Assembly (NCBI RefSeq): GCF_036697405.1
Contig: NZ_JBAHWA010000011.1
Location: 1-64,000, forward strand
Direction of reading: 5' to 3'
Origin: Lysobacter sp036697405
Lineage (GTDB): Bacteria; Pseudomonadota; Gammaproteobacteria; Xanthomonadales; Xanthomonadaceae
DNA: 64,000 bases
Below the pieces are notes generated by a model. It saw only the letters and a program-made list of their open reading frames with translations, searched no databases and was not told where the DNA came from. Position 1 is the stretch's first letter, and every line of letters starts with the position of its first letter. Below are positions 1-7,078 of this stretch, piece by piece. A program made the position numbers and the translations under genes.

Positions 1-3
1 GGA

Positions 4-37
4 TTTTTCGAATGGACGTCCCTGTCCATTCGAAAAA
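4..37. repeat. Perfect inverted repeat (14-bp arms)
   Basis: Arms at 4-17 and 24-37 are exact reverse complements (TTTTTCGAATGGAC / GTCCATTCGAAAAA) around a 6-nt loop. A second GC hairpin (GGCGCGC / GCGCGCC) follows at 39-57. The A-rich and T-rich flanks would suit a bidirectional terminator, but the gene to the left is outside the window. Confidence 0.6.
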
Positions 38-108
38 CGGCGCGCGTCCTGCGCGCCGCCCTTCGGGTCTACGGTTGCTCGCATGAGTGCGGGGCTATGG
101 ATTCCAAT

Positions 109-219
109 GCCACGGCCACGGCCACGGCCACGGCCACGGCCACGGCAACGGCCACGGCCACGGCCACGGCCACGGCAACGGCAACCGCAATCGCAATCGC
201 AATCGCAATCGCAATCGCT
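109..219. repeat. Hexanucleotide simple-sequence repeat
   Basis: An uninterrupted run of GCCACG units with occasional GCAACG variants passes at about 183 into CAATCG units, ending near 219. Because the unit is 6 nt, the run is open in several frames on both strands and codes for Ala-Thr or Ala-Val style dipeptides. I treat those open frames as artefacts. No ribosome binding site or recognisable protein is attached to it. Confidence 0.85.
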
Positions 220-228
220 ACGCCGGCC

Positions 229-266
229 GTAGGATGTGGTGAGCCTAGGCGAACCGCATCGTCGCG
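229..266. repeat. Degenerate GTAGGGTGCGGTGA-type palindromic element
   Basis: The sequence reads GTAGGATGTGGTGAG, then GCGAACCGCATCGTCGCG. It is a diverged relative of the element at 23138-23168 and of the triple array at 43316-43625. The stretch from 220 to the methyltransferase stop at 368 holds nothing else I can identify. Confidence 0.55.
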
Positions 267-367
267 GGGTGGCGAATGGCCTCGACGACGCGGTCGTCGC
301 CATCCCGCACGGGCATGGCCCGCGCGGAATCGGTGATTGCCTTGCGTGGCGATTCCGCCGGGTTCGC

Positions 368-1417
368 TCAGGGCCGCGCTTCCAGCACCAGGTTGAACGG
401 GGTCTGGGTGGCGCGCCGGAAGCGGGTGAAGCCGCCTTCGCTCATGACCTGCTGCAGGCGCGCTTGCCCGGCCTGCGCGCCCAGGGCCGGGCCGTGGCGG
501 GCCAGGGAAACGGGCACGCAGATCTGCGAGGACGCGCCGTAGTAGACCCGGCCGACCGGATTGAGGTTGTCCTCGACGCGATCGCCGGCGAAGGGTTCGA
601 CCAGCAGGCAGTGGCCGTCGGGCTTGAGCGCCTCGCGCGCGTGGCGCGCGGCGCCTACCGGATCGCCCATGTCGTGCAGGCAATCGAAGAAAGCGATCAG
701 GTCGAAATTGCGGCCGCTGTAGCCGGTGGCGTCGGCGACCTCGAAATAGGCGTTGTCGATGCCGGCCTCTTGCGCGCGGCGGCGCGCGGTCTCGATCGAG
801 GCCGGGTGGTAGTCGTAGCCGATGAAGCTGGTGTTCGGAAACGCCTTGGCCATCAGGGTGGTGCTGGCGCCGTGGCCGCAGCCGACGTCGGCGACCTTGC
901 CGCCCTGGCGCAGCTTGTCCAGTACGCCGTCCAGCGCCGGCAGCCATTCGCCCAGCAGGTGCGCGTTGTAGCCGGCGCGGAAGAAGCGCTCGGTGCCGTG
1001 GAACAGGCAGGGGTGGTGCTCGCCCCATTCCATGCCGGCGCCGCTGCGGAAGTTCTGCTTGGTCCGTTCCAGCGCATGGAACGCGGCCTCGACGATGGAA
1101 TAGGCGCCGGGCAGGTCGACCGGCCCGCCGGGATCGGCCAGGCACAGCGCTTGTTCCTCGCTGAGCCGGTAGCGTCCGTCGTCGGCGTCGTACTGGACGT
1201 AGCCGCCGGCCGCCTGGTTGCCCAGCCACTCGCGCGCGTAGCGCTCGTGGGTGCCGGTGCGCTCGGCCAGTTCGGCCGGACTCAGGGCTTCCTTCGCCAG
1301 CGCCCGGTAGTAGCCGAGCTGGTCGCCGACCAGGATCAGGGTGGCGCTGATGGCGGCGCCCAGGTCGCCGACCGCGCGGCCCAGGAATTCGTTGAGGCGT
1401 GCTTCATCGATGCTCAT
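368..1417 (-). CDS. SAM-dependent methyltransferase with winged-helix N-terminus
   Basis: 349-residue class I methyltransferase. Residues about 1-95 form an alpha-helical, winged-helix-like module of the kind found in small-molecule O/N-methyltransferases and in Rv2258c-like proteins. The Rossmann domain follows, with the SAM-binding motif DVGCGHG at about 177-183 and an acidic strand end (GYDYHP). I chose the ATG at 1417 (MSIDEARLNEF) over an in-frame codon 39 nt upstream because homologues begin near this helix. It is monocistronic, with about 140 nt of non-coding sequence on each side. The substrate cannot be read from the sequence. No signal peptide or membrane segment, so cytoplasmic. 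Confidence 0.85.
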   Translation of the reverse strand: MSIDEARLNEFLGRAVGDLGAAISATLILVGDQLGYYRALAKEALSPAELAERTGTHERYAREWLGNQAAGGYVQYDADDGRYRLSEEQALCLADPGGPVDLPGAYSIVEAAFHALERTKQNFRSGAGMEWGEHHPCLFHGTERFFRAGYNAHLLGEWLPALDGVLDKLRQGGKVADVGCGHGASTTLMAKAFPNTSFIGYDYHPASIETARRRAQEAGIDNAYFEVADATGYSGRNFDLIAFFDCLHDMGDPVGAARHAREALKPDGHCLLVEPFAGDRVEDNLNPVGRVYYGASSQICVPVSLARHGPALGAQAGQARLQQVMSEGGFTRFRRATQTPFNLVLEARP

Positions 1418-1561
1418 ATCCGCGTTCCGACCGGTCCCTCCGTGGATGCGCGGCAAGGCCTGCCGCCAGCCCCATGCATTGGAGCCAACGCGCCGGGCGC
1501 GCGCGGACGGACAGCCGCCGGTCGGCGGGGGGCGGGAACGGGGAGGGCGCCGGGCCCGGAC

Positions 1562-2116
1562 TCAGGCCGGGCTGGGCTTGCGCAGGTCCAGCGAGACCCG
1601 GATCAGGCCGGGCGCGTCCTGCTGGAATTCGCGCTCGAAGCCCAGCGACTGCGCCAGCGAGATCATGGCGTGGTTGTGCTCGAACACGTCGCCGTAGATG
1701 CGCTCGACCTTCTTGCCGCGCGCCCATTTGACCAGCCGCGTCATCAGGTAGCGGCCCAGGCCCATGTTGGCGATGAAGTGGCTGACCAGGATCGCGAACT
1801 CCGCGTCCTTGCCGTTGTCGTCGATGGCCACCCGCGCCACCGCGCCGACCAGGGCCTCGCCGGGCGGCAGCGGCTCGGCGGCGACCAGGGCGAATTCGGT
1901 CTTGGGATTGATCCGGGTGAAGCGCTCGGCCATCTCCGGGGTGAGTTCCTTCAGCGCGTAAAGAAAGCGCTGGCGGACTTCGTCGGGCTGCAGCAGGCCG
2001 AAGCCGGCGCGCAGCGGTTCTGCGTCCTCCGGTCGGATCGGACGAATGAGCAACTCGCGTCCGTTGGGGAGACGCTGACGCTCGTGCCAAGGCGGGAGTC
2101 TTTCGCGCGCGGCCAT
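1562..2116 (-). CDS. GNAT family N-acetyltransferase
   Basis: 184-residue single-domain acetyltransferase. The N-terminal RPIRPEDAEPLRA and the later segments LVSHFIANMGLGRYLM and ANMGLGRYLMTRLVKWA resemble the GNAT domain at the C-terminus of protein acetyltransferases of the Pat/AcuA type, including the acetyl-CoA pyrophosphate loop (GLGRYL). It lacks the CoA-ligase-like and regulatory domains of full Pat proteins. The start at 2116 (MAARERLPP) is preferred; an alternative lies 18 nt upstream. It is divergent from the YjbR-like gene, with 37 nt between the starts, so the two promoters must overlap. The substrate is unknown. Confidence 0.8.
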   Translation of the reverse strand: MAARERLPPWHERQRLPNGRELLIRPIRPEDAEPLRAGFGLLQPDEVRQRFLYALKELTPEMAERFTRINPKTEFALVAAEPLPPGEALVGAVARVAIDDNGKDAEFAILVSHFIANMGLGRYLMTRLVKWARGKKVERIYGDVFEHNHAMISLAQSLGFEREFQQDAPGLIRVSLDLRKPSPA

Positions 2117-2153
2117 GCCCGGATATTGGCACACTGGAGGGGCTTACGGCTTC

Positions 2154-2516
2154 ATGTCGGGATCACATGGACGAAAAATCTTGCGTGCCTGGGTCGGCGG
2201 CTGGCCGGGGGTGGTCGAAGACCTGAAGTGGAAGGAGGTGACGGTCTTCAGCGTCGGCGACCGTATGTTCTGTGCCTGCCGGCTGCAGGGGCCGGAGCCG
2301 GGCGGCATCAGTTTCCGGGTCGAGGACGAGCGTTTCCTGGAGCTGACCGAGCGCCCCGGCTTCCGTCCGGCGCCGTTCCTGGCCCGCGCCCACTGGGTCA
2401 ACGTGCCCCAGCCGCAACGCCTGCCGGCGGCCGAGCTGCAGGCTTTGCTGCGCCGCAGCTACGAGCTGATCCGGGCCCGCCTGAGCAAGAAGCGCCAGCG
2501 CGAATTGGCCGACTGA
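2154..2516 (+). CDS. MmcQ/YjbR family protein
   Basis: 120-residue cytoplasmic protein fitting the MmcQ/YjbR (DUF419) fold. It has a Trp-rich strand pattern (WPGVVEDLKWKEVTVFSVG), then a basic segment (ISFRVEDERF), then the family-typical ARAHWVNVP and a C-terminal helix SYELIRARLSKK. Members are small DNA-binding-like proteins of unsettled function. The ATG at 2154 has GGAGGGG at 2136-2142, 11 nt upstream, which decides against the in-frame ATG at 2115 inside the divergent gene. The next gene (CDF transporter) is 93 nt downstream, so they may be co-transcribed. Confidence 0.75.
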   Translation: MSGSHGRKILRAWVGGWPGVVEDLKWKEVTVFSVGDRMFCACRLQGPEPGGISFRVEDERFLELTERPGFRPAPFLARAHWVNVPQPQRLPAAELQALLRRSYELIRARLSKKRQRELAD

Positions 2517-2609
2517 CCGGCCCGCCGCAGGGGCGGCGTGCGGCGCCCCGGGGCGCGCGGGCGCGGATGCTAGACTCCGCCGCTTCCGAACCTCACGAGC
2601 AGGACGACC

Positions 2610-3524
2610 ATGGCAGGTGGTGGTGATTCGACCCGCGCGATTCTGTTCGCGCTAGGCGCCAATTTCGCGATCGCGGTGTCCAAGGGCGTGGCCGCGTTCT
2701 TCACCGGCTCCAGCGCCATGCTGGCCGAAACCGTGCACTCGCTGGCCGACTGCGGCAACCAGCTGCTGCTGTTGCTGGGCATGCGCCAGGCCAAGCGGCC
2801 GCCGTCGCCGGACTACCCGCTGGGCTACGGCAAGGCGATCTATTTCTGGTCCTTCCTGGTCGCGGTGATGCTGTTCACCGTCGGCGGCATGTTCTCCCTG
2901 TACGAGGGCATCCATAAGCTGCAGCACCCCGAGCCGCTGAAGCAGTGGTGGTGGGCGGCCGGCGTGCTCACCTTCGGCATCGCCGCCGAGGCGGTGTCGA
3001 TGCGCGCCTGCCTGGTCGAGGTCAACAAGGCGCGCGGCAGCCGCAGCCTGTGGCAGTGGTTCCGCGAGAGCCGCCAGGCCGAACTGGTGGTGATCTTCGG
3101 CGAGGATCTGGCCGCGCTGTTCGGCCTGGTGTTCGCGCTGGCCGCGGTGCTGACCGCGGTGATCACCGGCAACCCGATCTGGGACGCCATCGGCACCATC
3201 GCCATCGGCGCCCTACTGATCGTGGTCGCGGTGTTCGTCGCCATCGAGGTCAAGGCCATGCTGATCGGCCAGAGCGTCGACCCGGCGCGCCAGCAGCAGA
3301 TCCGCGACTTCCTCGACGGCCGTGCGGAGATCGCCCAGGTCATCAGCCTGATCACCCTGCAGCTGGGCAACGAGGTCATGGTCTCGGTGCAGGCGCGCAT
3401 GCGCGAGGAGCACAGCGTCGCGGCCCTGACCGAGCAGATCAACACGGTCGAGCGGGCGATGAAGCAGGCCTTCCCGGAAGTGCGCTGGAGCTTCTTCGAG
3501 CCGGACAGCAAGGCCGGCCTCTGA
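2610..3524 (+). CDS. Cation diffusion facilitator (SLC30A9-like) transporter
   Basis: 304-residue inner-membrane protein with about six hydrophobic segments. The divalent-cation site is visible: H43xxxD47 in the second transmembrane helix (ETVHSLADCGNQ) and an acidic pair E165-D166 in the fifth (FGEDLAALFG). The C-terminal 90 residues form the cytoplasmic ferredoxin-like CDF domain. The Glu-Asp pair in place of the usual His-Asp is typical of the ZnT9/SLC30A9 branch. Expected role is proton-coupled efflux of Zn2+ or a similar metal; the specific metal is not determined here. A strong terminator follows directly. Confidence 0.85.
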   Translation: MAGGGDSTRAILFALGANFAIAVSKGVAAFFTGSSAMLAETVHSLADCGNQLLLLLGMRQAKRPPSPDYPLGYGKAIYFWSFLVAVMLFTVGGMFSLYEGIHKLQHPEPLKQWWWAAGVLTFGIAAEAVSMRACLVEVNKARGSRSLWQWFRESRQAELVVIFGEDLAALFGLVFALAAVLTAVITGNPIWDAIGTIAIGALLIVVAVFVAIEVKAMLIGQSVDPARQQQIRDFLDGRAEIAQVISLITLQLGNEVMVSVQARMREEHSVAALTEQINTVERAMKQAFPEVRWSFFEPDSKAGL

Positions 3525-3543
3525 GGCGCGGTACCGCACCGAG

Positions 3544-3569
3544 AAAAGTCCGGCCATGGCCGGGCTTTT
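3544..3569 (+). terminator. Rho-independent terminator after the CDF gene
   Basis: AAAAGTCCGGCC, AT, GGCCGGGCTTTT: a near-perfect stem flanked by A4 and T4, so it can work in both directions. It serves the CDF gene on the plus strand and may also stop minus-strand reading after the hydrolase at 3624. Confidence 0.85.
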
Positions 3570-3623
3570 CGCTTTTTGCGCGCGCGCAGGGTCAGGGAGC
3601 GGCGGCCCCGATGCCGGCGGCGG

Positions 3624-5078
3624 TCATTGCTGTACCCAGAATTCGATCGAATTGGTGGGCACGTTGATCGCCGCGACCGGGCCGCTCACGGTGGTCAGCG
3701 CCTGCTTCCACTGGTTCACGCGGTAGCGGTAACCCTTGAAGCTGCCGGTGCTGCCGAAGTTGATGTTGAAGGTGTAGGTGGGCGTGGCCGCGTCGCGGTT
3801 GGTCAGCACCACCACCAGCTTGCCGCCGGGCCCGCCCTGGCGGAAGGCGAGGATGCGCTTGTCCTTGTAAGGCCGGGATACGCCATTGGAATCGGTAAAC
3901 AAGGGTTCGTCCACCTGGTAACGCTGCGAGTTCCACGGCATCCATTCCAGGAAGCCGACGATCGCCCGCCAGTTGCGCAGTTCGTAATCGAAGTGGCCCG
4001 GCTGGATGTGGGCGAACTTGCTGAAGTCGGTGTCGTCGGCCGGCCGCCAGTAGCCCAGCGCATAGCCCTCGGCCTCGGAGTTGTAGGTCGGCTTGAGCGC
4101 GTGCAGCCAATACCAGGTCGGCGAGTCGACGAAGGTGAACCAGTTCATGATCGACTGCGCGGTGTTCATCATCCGCGCCTCGGAGGTGCCGCCGCTGAGG
4201 TATTCGAACTCGTTGTTGTAGACCGCCTTGCCCATGCGGTTGGCGTTGAACATCGCCGCATTGTCGATCTGGTCGTTCGAGTTGTAGCCGATCCTATGCC
4301 AGGTCCAGGCATCGACCAGGTTCATGTCCAAGCCGTTGCGCAGGGCCTCGCGTTTCTGTCCGTCCCAGCTGTTGGCGTGCAGATGGATGTCGGGGTGGGC
4401 GGCGCGAACCTTTGCGGCCACCGCGTTGTAGGCGGCGACGTATTGGCTGTCGGTGTAGTAGCAGTGCGAGTACGGCAGGGTCGCCGAGTGGGGTGCCTCG
4501 TTCTGCAGGCCGAACTGGACCACCGGTATGCCGTTGGCCTGCAGGTGGTCGATGTCTCCCACCACCGCGTCGCCGAACTGGCCGAGGAAGGTGGCGTCGA
4601 ATTGCTTGAGCGAGCCGCCGATATAGCTGTCCGTCGATTTCCACGCCGGCGGTGGCGACCAGTACTCGAGGTTCACGCCTTCCACGCCGGATTGCTGGAT
4701 CAGCGTCGCCAGTTCCGGCAGTTGTTCCGGCCAGCGGCCGTCGAGGTTCTTGCCGTCGTTGCGCAGGCCGCGCAGGTACAAGCCGCCCGCGAGGCGGATA
4801 TAGCGGAAACCGTAGCCGCGTCCGATCAGGTCGGTGGCCAGGCGGCTGCGTTCGCTCGCCGTCAGGTCGTGCGGCACCGAGGTCGTCGCGGTCGGCAGAC
4901 CGTTGTTGCCCGAGCCGATGGAATCGCTCTGGATTTCCACGCCCAGGCCCCAGATCACCTGTTTGGGCACGTCCAAACGCACGTTGTATTGCTGTGCGGT
5001 CGCCAATGGCGCGAACGCGGCCAGCGCGACCGCGCAGCCGGCGTACAGCAACGATTGCCACTTTTTCGCTTGTTTCAT
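3624..5078 (-). CDS. Secreted clan GH-A glycoside hydrolase, GH30-like
   Basis: 484-residue protein with a Sec signal peptide (positively charged start, hydrophobic core, ATAQQ cleavage near 28). A (beta/alpha)8 barrel follows. The acid/base candidate is E194 in GLQNEAP and the nucleophile candidate is E290 in YNNEFEY, spaced as in clan GH-A. A C-terminal beta domain (about 400-484) resembles the side domain of GH30 enzymes. Family GH30 is the best fit, but the subfamily and substrate are uncertain. Its place in a galactose-catabolic locus suggests a galactan or arabinogalactan substrate; GH30 includes endo-beta-1,6-galactanases and xylanases. GGAGGAGG precedes the start. A hairpin at 5092-5110 lies in the leader. 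Confidence 0.75.
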   Translation of the reverse strand: MKQAKKWQSLLYAGCAVALAAFAPLATAQQYNVRLDVPKQVIWGLGVEIQSDSIGSGNNGLPTATTSVPHDLTASERSRLATDLIGRGYGFRYIRLAGGLYLRGLRNDGKNLDGRWPEQLPELATLIQQSGVEGVNLEYWSPPPAWKSTDSYIGGSLKQFDATFLGQFGDAVVGDIDHLQANGIPVVQFGLQNEAPHSATLPYSHCYYTDSQYVAAYNAVAAKVRAAHPDIHLHANSWDGQKREALRNGLDMNLVDAWTWHRIGYNSNDQIDNAAMFNANRMGKAVYNNEFEYLSGGTSEARMMNTAQSIMNWFTFVDSPTWYWLHALKPTYNSEAEGYALGYWRPADDTDFSKFAHIQPGHFDYELRNWRAIVGFLEWMPWNSQRYQVDEPLFTDSNGVSRPYKDKRILAFRQGGPGGKLVVVLTNRDAATPTYTFNINFGSTGSFKGYRYRVNQWKQALTTVSGPVAAINVPTNSIEFWVQQ

Positions 5079-5301
5079 CGCTCCTCCTCCCGGACCCGGG
5101 AATCGGGTCCGATGCGCCTAGCCGCGACACCGTGGCGCCGCGGCGGATCCGCCGAGAGCGGGGACGTGGAGCGGGCGCGATGCCCGCGTGGGGTGTCCGG
5201 GACTCCTGGGGTCCTAAATCAAATGGGTGGTGGAATCAGAGTGGCTCCAATGTCGGGACGGGGAGGCGCGATTGCGGCCGCGACGCGTGGCGCGGCCGGC
5301 G

Positions 5302-7011
5302 TCAGCGCGCCGCGCCGGTGCGCCGGCGCGACACGCGCCAGGCCGCCCAGGCGATCGCCAGCAGCGCCAGGCCGAACACCAGCAGCGCGGCGCGGCCGTC
5401 GCGGTTGAACGCCAGCAGCGCCAGGGTCAGCAGGCCCGAGGCGCCGAGCGACAGCGCCACCACCTTGGCCGGCGCGTGGTCCACGCCGTGCTCGCCCGGC
5501 GGCGTCGGCGCATAGGCGTCCACGCGCGCCTGCACTGCGCTCCAGGCCGGTTGCGGCTTGCGCCGCAGCAGATGGGCGACGGTCAGGATGGCGACCGGCA
5601 GCACCGCGCCGACCAGCACGTCGGCGATGCGCGGATTCGCTTGCACCCACGCCGCCAGGGCCGGCGAGCCCAAGGCGCCGTCGAGGCCGAACTTCACCCA
5701 CAGGCCGGCCAGGAAACTCAGTCCCGCGGTCGCGGTGACCGCCGCCATGCCGATGCGTCCGCTCAGCAGGCCCCAGATGGTCGGCGCCATCAACGGCCCG
5801 AACAGCATGCCGGTGAGGGTCAGCACGATCTTTTCGGCGCCGCCGAGGTAGGGCACCAGCGACGCGACGACGACCAGGGCCACGCCGATCAGCAGGGTGA
5901 ACCAGCGCCCGGCGGCGACCAGGCGGGCGTCGCTCGCGGCCGGCCGGAACAGGCGCCGGTAGAACTGCTCGGTGAGCACGCCGGCGAATACGTTGATCTG
6001 GCCGCTGATCGCGCTGGCGGTGGCCGAGAACATCGCCGCCATCATCAGTCCGAGCATGCCCGCCGGCAGCACCAGCTGACTGGCCAGGATGTAGGCCTGC
6101 TCGGGATCGGCGTCGGCGCGCAGCATGCGGAACAGGATCGGCGGGGTCAGCCACAAGGCCGGGCTGATCAGATAGAGCGCGCCGAACAGGTAGGCGCTCT
6201 TTTTGGCGTCGCGGTCGCTGGGGACGCAGATGTAGCGCTGCGCGAACGCCCATTCCGCGCCGACCAGGAAGAAGTGCACGCCGACCCAGCCGGCCATGAA
6301 CCACCATGTGTACTGGTCGGAGGTCGGCGAGAAGAAGCCGGCCGGCAGCGCGGCCAGCTCGACGCCGCTGTTGACCTTCAACAGCAGCAGGGGGATCACG
6401 AACAGCACCGCCAGCTGCAGCACGATGAATTGCAGCACGTCGGTCATCAACACGGCCCACAGGCCGCCGGCGACGGTGTAGGTGATGACCACCGCGCCGA
6501 ACAGCAGGATCGCGAACTTCAGCGACAAATGGCCGGTGACGGGGTCGCGCAGGACGTGGCCGGGTTCCAGCGGCACCAGCGCGACCAGCATCACCGACAC
6601 CGCGTACAGCGCCACGCCGGTGGAGACGATGCGCACGCCCATCATCGCCCAGGTGTACAGCTGCACCGCGCCCTTGCCGAAGCGAAGCTCGACGAATTCC
6701 GCCGGCGTGGTGACGCCGGTGCGGCGCCAGCGCCCGGCGACGAACAGGCCGACCAGGATCGCCGACAAGCCGATGCAGGTATTGATGGCGATGGCGACCA
6801 CGCCCTCGCGATAGGCCAGGCCGCCCCAGACCACGAAGGTGCCGGCCGATTTGAGCGTCATGAACCCGCTCAGGCCCGACACCCACCACGGCGATTGGCC
6901 GCCGGCGGCGAACATGTCCTGCGAGCGTTTATTGCGCCCGGCGTAGTGCAGACCGACGGCAAGGGTGCCGATCAGGTAAGCCGCCAGTACGATGCAGTCG
7001 ATCAGCGCCAT
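5302..7011 (-). CDS. Sodium:solute symporter (SSS/SGLT-type sugar transporter)
   Basis: 569-residue inner-membrane protein with about 13-14 hydrophobic segments, typical of the SSS family. It begins MALIDCIVLAAYLIGTLAVG, with the conserved first-helix region and the motif AAGGQSPWWVSGLSGF near residue 45. The SGLT-like segment ATASAISGQINVFAGVLT is also present. I used the ATG at 7011 rather than one 15 nt upstream, because family members start immediately before the first helix. It lies between the TonB receptor and the secreted hydrolase on the same strand, and likely moves the released monosaccharide (predicted galactose) across the inner membrane with Na+. Confidence 0.85.
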   Translation of the reverse strand: MALIDCIVLAAYLIGTLAVGLHYAGRNKRSQDMFAAGGQSPWWVSGLSGFMTLKSAGTFVVWGGLAYREGVVAIAINTCIGLSAILVGLFVAGRWRRTGVTTPAEFVELRFGKGAVQLYTWAMMGVRIVSTGVALYAVSVMLVALVPLEPGHVLRDPVTGHLSLKFAILLFGAVVITYTVAGGLWAVLMTDVLQFIVLQLAVLFVIPLLLLKVNSGVELAALPAGFFSPTSDQYTWWFMAGWVGVHFFLVGAEWAFAQRYICVPSDRDAKKSAYLFGALYLISPALWLTPPILFRMLRADADPEQAYILASQLVLPAGMLGLMMAAMFSATASAISGQINVFAGVLTEQFYRRLFRPAASDARLVAAGRWFTLLIGVALVVVASLVPYLGGAEKIVLTLTGMLFGPLMAPTIWGLLSGRIGMAAVTATAGLSFLAGLWVKFGLDGALGSPALAAWVQANPRIADVLVGAVLPVAILTVAHLLRRKPQPAWSAVQARVDAYAPTPPGEHGVDHAPAKVVALSLGASGLLTLALLAFNRDGRAALLVFGLALLAIAWAAWRVSRRRTGAAR

Positions 7012-7078
7012 GATTCTCGCCAGCAACGGGATGGGAAGCCGCGGGATGGAATCCCCGCCCGCGGCGGACGAACGGATC

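Noticed and set aside
97..336. Ala-Thr dipeptide protein encoded by the hexanucleotide tract
   Set aside because: Low-complexity product, no upstream ribosome binding site, and equally long open frames on the opposite strand.
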